A stretch of DNA of 17,353 bases from assembly GCA_000697335.1 (NCBI GenBank), contig JNEM01006326.1, forward strand, positions 1 to 17,353. The letters run 5' to 3'. Position 1 is the stretch's first letter; every line of letters begins with the position of its first letter. Below the pieces are notes generated by a model. That model was not told the DNA's origin. It searched no databases and saw nothing but the letters and a program-made list of their open reading frames with translations. The DNA is from Conidiobolus incongruus B7586 (taxonomy: Eukaryota > Entomophthoromycota > Entomophthoromycetes > Entomophthorales > Conidiobolaceae). This document shows, piece after piece, positions 9,492-17,353 of this stretch. The translations under genes were made by a program, and so were the position numbers.

Positions 9492-10833
9492 ATGAAATTA
9501 TTATATTATTTGGTTGTTAGTTATTTAAACGCTTTCTACTTCAGTAAGAAAAAGCTTATCACGTAAATCTTTTATTCAGATAAATATTTATCATTATATT
9601 TATTATACTGAGTATAGTATCGACTTGGAAGAGTTACCATATCCCGCCACTAACAACAAAGATGTGAAACCTAAGTCTGTGCTGGAAGAAATGAAGATGA
9701 AGTTTCAAATTCAAAAGAACTCAGTGGAGTTGGATGTTCTCAATATTAAAAAGCACCCTAAGCAGCCTTTGACCAATTCTCACAATATTCAAGTAACCTG
9801 ATAATTTAATATAATTATAATAACATTATTATTAATGGTCGTTAGTATATTGCCAATATCGAAATTGGAACACCTCCTCAACAGTTCAAGGTGGCTTTGG
9901 ATACTTTGTCCAATCCATTGTGGGTGACTTCGAGTGAGTGTTACGATTATGCTGAATGCTTCTTACACCCCAAATTCGATCATACTAAGAGTAAAACTTA
10001 CGAACCGATCGCTAAAGATAGCTACTCGAGGAGGAATTTGTACTATGCTTATGTAAATTTGGGACAGGTATTTTATATTTTATCCATTATTATTGATTAT
10101 TAATATGGTTTAGGACCGAGTCAAATTGGGTAAATTGGATTTTGAGGATATGGTATTTGGAGCTGCTTACTTCAGATATATTACAAATCATTTGCCCACC
10201 CATGTGGATGGTGTCCTCGGATTGGGATTAGGAGAATCCGAGGAGGATGTGAATGATCGATCCACGTTGTTAGGACTCATCAAGGATCAAGGAATGGATC
10301 CCATCTTCTCGCTCTATCTCACCAACAAGAGAGGATCTGATCGCGGCGGTGCACTAGTACTTGGAGGTTACAATCACAAACACTTTAAAAAACCATTACG
10401 CTGGTACCCATTAAGCAACCCTAAGGAGTGGGCAGTAAATATCAACAGCATCAAACTCCAAGACGAAGAGCTTGAACTGGAGGAAACTTCCGCAATCTTC
10501 GACATTGCCTTACCCTACATCGAAATCAATCCAATCGTTGCCGAGCTCCTCAACAAACAGATCGGTGGTCAACTCAAAGATCCTTACGGACCCTATTTCT
10601 TCAACTGCTCCACCATTGACAGCTTGCCCAGCGTCCAATTCAAATTGGGCGATGATTACTACGAAATGACACCCGATGATTATATTTTGGAGTCTTACGA
10701 TCAATGTATTTCCATCATTCAGCCAATTAGATCTCAGGGTAACAGTCAATGGGTATTGGGTAACCGATTTTTAAAGAAATATTACAGTGTTTTTGATGCA
10801 AAGAATTTGAGAGTTGGATTGGCTAAAATTTAA
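9492..10833 (+). CDS. Pepsin-like (family A1) protein, 395 residues, with altered active-site motifs
   Basis: Exons are 9492-9562, 9618-9792, 9846-10067 and 10114-10833; introns of 55, 53 and 46 bases with GT-AG ends keep the frame. Length fits a pepsin zymogen. Residues 1-18 form a hydrophobic signal peptide and about 19-80 a basic propeptide. The mature part starts YIANIEIGTPPQQF (83-96). Family landmarks are SSEC....C (first disulfide), VDGVLGLGLG, GGALVLGGYN, FNCS...C (last disulfide) and the C-terminal WVLGNRFLKKYYSVFD, with VGLA near the end. Both catalytic aspartates remain, Asp101 and Asp286, but the DTG motifs read DTLSN and DIALP where active enzymes have DTGSS and DTGTS. The flap, normally YGTGS, is shortened and reads YYAYVN. 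The frame, splice sites and disulfides are intact, so the gene is probably expressed. I infer reduced or no proteolysis and perhaps a binding role outside the cell. Confidence 0.9.
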
Positions 10834-11674
10834 GGTTATTATGATTATTGTTATTAATAAATTTAACCTATGGATATTTTATTAACTAATAATTCAATCA
10901 ATTAACCAAAATAGTCCGAAATATTGTTGATTTATCAAATTTCACTATACATGTCGTCATTTTCATCAATTTCAAATCAATATCAAAACTAAGTATATTG
11001 GTAATTATGAACTGAGGATTAAAAGTTTAGACAGTTAATGAGATATAAATATCAGAATTCAAATGTTAAAAATATAATCAATTCGGTACTAAAAAAATAA
11101 TAATCTGTATAATAAAAACTAATTGTTACAATAGTAACCTAATTCTATTGAATTATATACCCTGTAATATTGTAATTTAATTCAAATGTGATAATATTTT
11201 TTTAATATATCATTGTACCATTTATATTGAAATCTCAATTTCATATATTGAGAGTATTGATAAAATAATAAAATTATTATATAATTAATATGCAAAATTT
11301 GGGAGTATATATATTTGGACAATAATAAATATACTATATATCTTATTGATGTAAATATGAAAAATATATACTAAACAAAAATTTTATTCAATAGTATTAA
11401 AATCTTAATTAGAAATATCTTTGAGAATAAATACAATCCCATAATTTTCCAAGTGAAAAATTAATATCTATAAGTTTTTCTCCATTATAATTTATTATAA
11501 AATAAAAAAGAGAAGATCAAGTATTTATTAAATATTCAAAACAAACAAACATAAAATAATAATTATCAAATATTCAATAATTTAATTCTTCTTTTTTTTT
11601 TCAATATTTTGTTATTTATTATTTGCTTTGAATTTTATAGATTTTGAAAAAAATCCATTTAGATCTTATCCACA
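10834..11674. other. A/T spacer between the protease and the mitochondrial protein gene
   Basis: No coding frame is visible. AATAAA-type signals occur shortly after the protease stop (10856 onward). A pyrimidine-rich tract with a T run at 11587-11602 and a CCACAATG start context precede the next gene. No convincing TATA box lies at the spacing used by the other two promoters. Confidence 0.6.
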
Positions 11675-12505
11675 ATGTTATCAAGAGCTGCTCATCTCAC
11701 TGCCAAAGCCCTATGTCGCAGCGGCATCAACTTACAAGCAAGCACCTTGAACAAAAAAGGACTTCAGCTTATTTTAACCCAGAATAAAACTACCAAAAAG
11801 ACACCTGTTAGAACTACTAAACCTACTTTAACTCAAACTGTTGTCTCAGAAATGAGTTCAGAAGCTCCCGAAGGTGTCAGTGCCGAATTTTACGAAACTT
11901 ACTATAATACCTTTAACAAAATTGCTAAACCTTATTATGAAAATGTAGTGATTAAGCATTCTGAACTCAACAGTCTTTTATTGAAGGTCACCACTAAGGA
12001 AGAATTGGCTTTAATGCCTTCCCTTATTGAACACTGGAGACGTCGTCAATTACCTTCTGCCGGGTTCGTTACCCGTTATACATTTTGGAAACTTGAAGAA
12101 CTCGAAAGTCCCGATGTCGGGTTCCAATTGTTGGCCGATCGCCACAGCTACGGCTTATTCCCCTTGACTAGAGAATTTAACAGAGTTTTGAATGCTTATT
12201 CCAAGCAATTGAAAACTCTCGAAGCTAACGAACAATTGGACGAAGCCGCTTGCAAAACCATTTTAGAAAAAATGATGATGACCTACAGTCTCATATACCA
12301 ATACGACCAACAGCCCAATCCTGAGACTTACCAAATTTTAATTGAAGCTATTGTCAACTCCCCCTTAAAGGAGAGCTGGTTTGGTCGTGTCCACCAATTG
12401 GTCACCGAAGCTAAATTCCACAAAACTCATTTGGATCCTGTACTCTTATCCAATCTCAAACCCTTATACGAAGAATTACGCCCTCAAGCTAGTAATACCA
12501 TCTAA
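11675..12505 (+). CDS. Probable mitochondrial helical-repeat (PPR-like) protein, 276 residues
   Basis: This is a single-exon frame from ATG 11675 (context CCACAATG) to TAA 12503. Residues 1-57 hold many Arg, Lys, Ser, Thr and Ala and no acidic residue, as expected of a mitochondrial import sequence (it begins MLSRAAHLTAKALCRSG). From about residue 70 the protein is charged and helical, without membrane segments. Two stretches look like degenerate pentatricopeptide helices: YGLFPLTREFNRVLNAYSK (about 162-180) and NPETYQILIEAI (about 218-229). The first also resembles the N-terminal part of mitoribosomal protein mS27, so a role in mitochondrial translation or RNA binding is a reasonable guess, not a finding. 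Codon use is balanced with many C endings, unlike the spacers, so it is a live gene. Confidence 0.85.
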   Translation: MLSRAAHLTAKALCRSGINLQASTLNKKGLQLILTQNKTTKKTPVRTTKPTLTQTVVSEMSSEAPEGVSAEFYETYYNTFNKIAKPYYENVVIKHSELNSLLLKVTTKEELALMPSLIEHWRRRQLPSAGFVTRYTFWKLEELESPDVGFQLLADRHSYGLFPLTREFNRVLNAYSKQLKTLEANEQLDEAACKTILEKMMMTYSLIYQYDQQPNPETYQILIEAIVNSPLKESWFGRVHQLVTEAKFHKTHLDPVLLSNLKPLYEELRPQASNTI

Positions 12506-12510
12506 TTTTG

Positions 12511-12516
12511 AATAAA
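12511..12516 (+). promoter_or_regulatory. AATAAA just after the mitochondrial protein gene
   Basis: A polyadenylation-type hexamer 5 bases after the stop. This is very close for a standard signal and could be chance in A/T-rich DNA. From here to 13067 there is only A/T spacer with no gene. Confidence 0.3.
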
Positions 12517-13123
12517 TTATATATATAATATATGATAATCATCTGGATTATTATTAGCCTTTTTGAATTATATATATTCTATAATTGTTCAATAATTAAA
12601 TTTATAACTAATAGATTTCAAATCATAAAATTTAATATTTAACAAATATTATTACAATTTAATAATATCTTGATTATTAATTGAATATTTATAACTATTT
12701 TTTAAATTTTTAAACTAATTCTAAATTATTTTTCTAATAATTTAAAACATTTTTTTCCCTTTTTAAATATATTAAAATTAAAATAATTTAAATAATTATT
12801 TTTATAAATTATATTATAATTAAAATTTTAATTATAAAAATTTTAATAATTAAATAAATAAAAAAAGAGTTATTTATTAAATTTTAAAATAATATAATTG
12901 AATTTAAAATTTTATAATTTATATATATTTGTCAAAGATCTTTAATTGGTCATCAAATTAAGTGTATAGGTAATAATGTCAGATTCCAAGTATTTTTTTT
13001 TCATAAAGGTTATAATATCCATGAAATTCATTCTCAAGAACAACAAGGCATTTGCACAAGCGTTCAAATCTTGCTGAATGTAGTACAACTACCAGCACTG
13101 ACAAATATTTGGAACCAATTTAC

Positions 13124-14100
13124 TTACGAAAGAAGTCCCATGAAATCCATCGCGAGTGGCGTTAGTGTGCATCGGCCATTTTGTACTTCGAAGCCATTCG
13201 GACATATAGATGGTCTTGCTGGGAGTGTAGCTGTGGTTGTGAATGAAGCTGGAATAGGTTTATTGGGAGATGGTAGAAGTGCTATTGGTATAGTAGTTGG
13301 GGATGTTTGAGTATTAATGGATGGCACACTATAACTTCATCTTGGATAAGTATATCAATAATTAGCACCTTTGATGTCGAAGGTAGGAAAAACTGAAACG
13401 CTATGGGTTGGTAATCTGTTCCCATCTATATTGTTTAGATAATTTCTATCCATACTGGGATGACGTTGTTGAAACTCCCACCTAACCAAATCGATAAACG
13501 CATGATGAATCCAAAAATATTGAGTCTTTTGTTTAGTATATTTGACTCTAGCGCTATTATCTCCACTAATGCCCATGTGCGCCAAAGCATGGCCAGTGCT
13601 TTCAATCTCCTTTCTGAATCTATTGTAAGTATCCTTATTCTTTAAAAAATTCTCCAAAGCTTGAACGATATCCATACAGGAATATATGAACTAACAGGAA
13701 ATTATTGGCTCACGCACCCGGAACTGGAACCGGATACTTACCAACCTGTAAATGTACCCTTTTCAATACATCCACCATCGTCATTACTACCACCATTGTG
13801 TCCCATAATGCTGAGGTAGAGCATTGCAATCTTTTCGAGAGCATGCGAACCTTGGATCCGATACCAATAAGGTAGCATTATTGCAGGATCTACCCTCTGC
13901 AACACCTTCTCATACTCTCTGACGAATTTGCGATATCAAACGAAGGTCCTTAGAGACCTGTGCACTCAATTTCTGAAATTTTAATAGGTGTTATTTCCTT
14001 GTTGACTATACGATGCTTTAATCGCATTGTGGAATAGATTCCTTTGCGCTTGCCTTATCACCAGGTAGTTGGACCTTATTCAAATGTCATTGAGACATCT
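13124..14100 (-). pseudogene. Decayed tyrosinase (type 3 copper oxidase)
   Basis: Tyrosinases oxidise phenols to quinones at two copper sites, each held by three histidines. On the minus strand, family blocks appear in order. Near 14055-13990 is an N-terminal block (VIRQAQRNLFHNAIKASY). At 13926-13741 comes FVREYEKVLQRVDPAIMLPY, then GGSNDDGGCIEKGTF. At 13675-13355 lies an open frame with an intact CuB site: HALAH, then FWIHHAFIDLVRWEFQQRHP. At 13327-13124 a Pro/Thr/Ser-rich tail ends in CPNGFEVQNGRC. The CuA site is lost: where the family reads F.WHR.FVREYE, there is a TGA for the Trp and Tyr for the His just before FVREYE, and the frame changes upstream. A GTAAGT donor survives at 13741-13736, so this is not a retrocopy. 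No signal peptide is seen. It is a dead gene with several breaks; the CuB exon alone could still give a transcript. Confidence 0.8.
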
Positions 14101-14402
14101 AGCTTAAGTCCATGTCACCGATATCAATATAGATGTAATATATGTGATAAAGAATTTTATATATGAATTCAATAAAAATATCCAGTAATAAATAGATAAC
14201 TTTGAGTATTCAATGTGGAAATCAACTAGAAATTAATCATTCATTTAAATGCCCCAAATTATATACTTAAAGAAATCCCAATTTTTTGGTTAGATATTGA
14301 ATTTGCATATACCTTTTACTCGATTTGATTTAACGTAAATAAAACGCTAACCTTTTTCTAATTATATATTCATTGAGTTATTTTTGGCAGGATAAATTCT
14401 AG

Positions 14403-14516
14403 ATTGTCATTGTTGATATTTTATTTGTCAGTCTCCTAACTGTATGGACTTGAATAGTGTTGGAATTGATATGTAAGAGTTTTGGCCATTGGATTAAACG
14501 TGGTATTTTAAACTAA
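14403..14516 (+). pseudogene. Possible remnant of a membrane-protein exon
   Basis: One frame reads IVIVDILFVSLLTVWT, a TGA, then IVLELICKSFGHWIKRGILN and a TAA. The TGA could replace a Trp codon. It looks like one or two membrane helices and might come from a seven-helix receptor. An acceptor-like TTCTAG precedes it. The remaining parts of 14101-15320 are A/T spacer in which I see nothing. Confidence 0.2.
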
Positions 14517-15320
14517 TTACCTATATTGGAAGTATATTTCATTTTTTAGTTAAAAATTTGAGGATTTTGATATATAATTAAATATAATACATCAAAAAGC
14601 ATTGAGTTTGATAGATTCTTATTTATAAGTCACTACTAATAATGCTACGATAATAATATTGTATTAATATAATAATCCATTTTCGTGATTTAATTCAAAT
14701 ATTATCTTTATTATAATATGTTACCAAAATCAAGAAAATTCAAATTAAAAAGTTAAATCAATTGTCACATTTATAAACTTACAATATGGGGATAAATAAT
14801 TTTTATAATTATTTCATCTATTATAACCAAATAATTTGAATTTATATTTCCAAAAATTACCCTGTTAAGATATTAAGAATGTAATTATCCACAAATCAAA
14901 GGTAATTGCTAATTTTAAAGTTCTATTTAATGTAAAAATATAAACTCAGATCTCACAATTTTTAATATTCAGATAACTGAATAAATTAATCTATTTTCAT
15001 TACACAAATTAGAATCATTCAATCATTAAATTTTAAATTATAATAAATGGATTTGATGATTAAGGTCAATGAATTGAATATTAATCATAGTAATAATTGA
15101 AATTACAGTAGATTTACAAAAGTTAAAGGGCATTAATAAATTTAATTAGACTAGAATTAAATGAATATGATCAGTAATTTGGGATTTTCATTCATAATTC
15201 TTTTTTTTTTTTGAAAAATCGATATAATAATATTAATTGATCAAAATGTAAATTATTATTAATTTGTTTTGATTTTTATTACATTTTTCTATTATAATAA
15301 TCAATTAAATATTAGTATTT

Positions 15321-16148
15321 TTAATTAACAAAATTATCAAGCATGGTAGGTATTTTACCTAATGGCATATTGTGCTGATCCTTGACCATCGAAATAAATT
15401 TTTTTCTAATCTAATTGAAGCTCTGAAAATGTGCCCTGTTCAAAAACTACATCCAATTGGGATTTTGGTAATCGCGTCCTACCGAGTGTGCCAGATAAAC
15501 TTTGCTGAGCAATAATGTTGTCCATCACGTTTTGGACCGCGAGATTAAGTTGGACTAGGGAATTTGTGAAAGCGATAGGATTCTGTTTAAAAGATCGATA
15601 TATGATCAACTATTAAATAATGGATGATAATGACTTACCGCCACAGTAGACTGATTTGGAGGAGGAGCAGTAACGTGATTGAGAGCATTCCACATCTTTC
15701 GGATGGTACTTCTGGATCAACCGACATTACTGGGAATAGAGAACTATCCTAGCTGTTGGAGCCAATATGTCCTTCATATCTCGTTATTAAATTTTCAATT
15801 CTATTAATAATATATTGTGAATATTGTATTATATCATCATTTTAATTGATGGATTACATTGTTTGGGTGTATGGATTTTGAGAAGTTTTGTTCTATTTTA
15901 AACAATCTTCAGGATTAACCAAAACTTGCACCTAAAAAAAATCAATATTACGAATTTTGAATTATATTTAATAGGGCTTATGACACAGTGAGTGGTTCCA
16001 ATAGCTCTGGCTACACAGTACAATCAGTATCTAAACCACTTTATGTGTTTGCAACTGTCTACAATCACCAAAGTCTGCTTGTTTAGTAATCTCTCAATAC
16101 TCACTAACAAATTTCCTTTAAATATCTTCTTTGAAGTTGGGATTAAAT
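15321..16148 (-). pseudogene. KTI12: Decayed KTI12 (Elongator-associated P-loop protein), 5' end missing
   Basis: Kti12 binds tRNA and ATP and supports Elongator in modifying wobble uridines. Reading the minus strand, family blocks follow in order. After an acceptor CAG (16151-16149) come TSKKIFKGNLLVSIERLL, LVIVDSCKHIKWFRY (family VDSLNYIKGFRY) and, after a stop, LYCVARAIGTTHCVI. Beyond a TTTTTTTTAG acceptor come VLVNPEDCLK, a stop for Trp, and NKTSQNPYT. Near 15770-15720 are a stop for Trp and DSSLFPVMSVDPEVPSE, then in another frame WNALNHVTAPPNQSTVA. A 56-base intron (15638-15583, GTAAGT to CAG) leads to NPIAFTNSLVQL. After a final frame change RKKFISMVKDQ ends at TAA 15323-15321. The P-loop exon is absent; LINE sequence starts about 18 bases beyond. 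Kept introns show a decayed gene duplicate, with at least three stops and two frame changes. Confidence 0.85.
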
Positions 16149-16165
16149 CTGAAATTAGTAGCTTT

Positions 16166-17353
16166 TTAATATTACTTTGTAATTTAAATAATGGGAATTT
16201 TTTCAATTGAAAAAAAGTAAACATTTTAATATATAAAAAGTAAAAATAAATATATAATATAAAATTAATAATTTCTTTTATTTCTAATAACTTTTTGCTA
16301 TACTTTTAACAAAGATCTAACACCTAAAAAACAATTCTTTTTATTAAAGACTAAAATTTGATGTTTCACAAACTAATTAAATTTTCCTGTAGAAATTTTC
16401 TTTCTTGTAACCTAGTTTTTTAATTGCTTAAAACAATTATAATTACATAGGTTATAATCTAAAGAATATACTAGATATGGTAGTTTTTTCCAGTTATTTT
16501 TAATTAAAAAGTTTTTTATAATTTTAAATTTATATATTTTACAATTATTATGTAAAATAATAGGTTTTCTTAAATAATATTGAGAATACTAATTAAAAAT
16601 AGTTTTATTTAAAAAAAATATAAAGTTTATTATTAATTGATTTTCCTTTAAGAATTAAATAAAAATAACATATGCTACTATAATTTATTATAATAATTAA
16701 TATTTACTTATTAATAAAATATTTATTTGAAGGAATTTATAGAGGAGGTTGATTTAACTTAATCTAACACTTTAATTTATGTTTTAATAAAAGAGAATAT
16801 AAAAGAATTTAAGATTTATCAATTATAATAATTTATTATAAAAGCTTTAGTTTCTAGTTATACCTTAGTAAGTTTTATTTAATAATAACTACTCTAACTT
16901 TGTTTAAGTTTTAGTTAAATTATAAAGTACCTATTTTATATTTTTATTAATTAATTTTAATTTAAACTTTAATATATATAAAATACTTATATAACTAATA
17001 TTAAAGTGTCTTGATAATTTTTTAACTAAAATAAAAAGGTGTTTTTCAATATATTTTTTTTACTTTATTAACAATTAAAAGAATAATAGTTAAAATTAAT
17101 CTTTTAGATTTTAATAAGTTTTAAGTAGTTTCTCACTTAATTTTAAAGTAATTTACCTAATAATAAATTGTTAATTTAGATAATACTTTATTACTAAAAG
17201 TTGCTTATAAATTTTAAATGATTTTAGAGGGTTTATGGTTAAGTTTTACTAATATTAAAATAAAAAACTTTTGATGGTTACTATTTAGTTTAAACATAAT
17301 TAAATTACATAACTAATTTTAAAAAATTATTTTTTTAATCAAAAAAGTTATTA
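16166..17353 (+). mobile_element. Decayed LINE (non-LTR retrotransposon), reverse transcriptase part
   Basis: The first 415 bases are repeated in inverted order at 1-352. On the plus strand, codons from about 16497 read FLIKKFF, where LINE reverse transcriptases have F.DIKKAFD (motif A). After a frame change, 16732-16788 reads GIYRGG, a stop, FNLI, a stop, HFNLCFN, which fits the GxxQGxPLSPxLFNL motif. Spacing between the two blocks, about 75 residues, suits the family. Nearly every frame is full of TAA and TAG, and G and C are very scarce, so the copy is old and dead. The window ends inside the element; I could not place the FADD box with confidence. Its left boundary abuts the truncated KTI12 remnant. 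Confidence 0.55.

Noticed and set aside
9492-9566. Use of the GTAAGA at 9544 as first donor of the protease gene
   Set aside because: It gives the wrong phase for exon 2, whichever nearby acceptor is used; GTAAAT at 9563 keeps the frame into the propeptide.
10472-10749. Overlapping frames within exon 4 of the protease gene
   Set aside because: The pepsin-family frame explains this DNA completely.
13071-13645. Plus-strand frames over the tyrosinase remnant
   Set aside because: They are antisense shadows; the minus strand carries clear copper-site and tail sequence.
15992-16210. 72-codon plus-strand frame
   Set aside because: Antisense to the KTI12 remnant, and it runs across the LINE boundary.
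1-17353. A large virus-like element (Polinton type) bounded by terminal inverted repeats
   Set aside because: The inverted repeats look like LINE sequence and the right one continues past the paired part. No polymerase, integrase, capsid or packaging gene is visible between them; the contents are ordinary host genes and remnants.

Overview
The window looks like nuclear DNA of an AT-rich, early-diverging fungus. Genes are sparse and carry short GT-AG introns of about 46 to 86 bases. Coding DNA is clearly richer in GC than the almost pure A/T spacers. Protein families are of fungal type: a secreted pepsin-like aspartic protease, a tyrosinase, a nucleoside hydrolase and Kti12. An entomophthoralean fungus such as Conidiobolus would fit, but that is inference from composition and gene style, not from a marker gene.

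Layout: the window begins (1-352) and ends (16166-17353) with copies of one decayed LINE lying in opposite orientations. Between them are four gene models that look intact. (1) A four-exon gene at 1176-2503 on the plus strand encodes a 377-residue Ser/Pro/Thr-rich protein of unknown function. (2) A single-exon gene at 3356-3571 on the minus strand encodes a 71-residue protein, has C-ending codons and a TATA box, and is of unknown function. (3) A four-exon gene at 9492-10833 on the plus strand encodes a 395-residue pepsin-family protein whose two catalytic aspartates sit in altered motifs. (4) A single-exon gene at 11675-12505 on the plus strand encodes a probable mitochondrial, helical-repeat protein.

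The rest is a gene graveyard. A leucine-rich-repeat-like gene (5372-6198, plus), an inosine/uridine nucleoside hydrolase (6249-6634, plus), a tyrosinase (13124-14100, minus) and a KTI12 homologue (15321-16148, minus) can all be recognised but carry stops and frame changes. KTI12 and tyrosinase keep intron signals, so they look like decayed duplicates or dead loci, not retrocopies. Several stops fall where the family has tryptophan (TGG changed to TAG or TGA), as expected from G:C to A:T decay. KTI12 lacks its 5' P-loop part, and LINE sequence begins right there.

The genes do not form an operon or obvious cluster. The aspartic protease, tyrosinase and nucleoside hydrolase families are often secreted in fungi, but nothing here shows joint regulation. 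I found no CRISPR array, tRNA or rRNA, and no convincing new multi-gene system. The most unusual intact item is the pepsin-like protein with both active-site loops changed.
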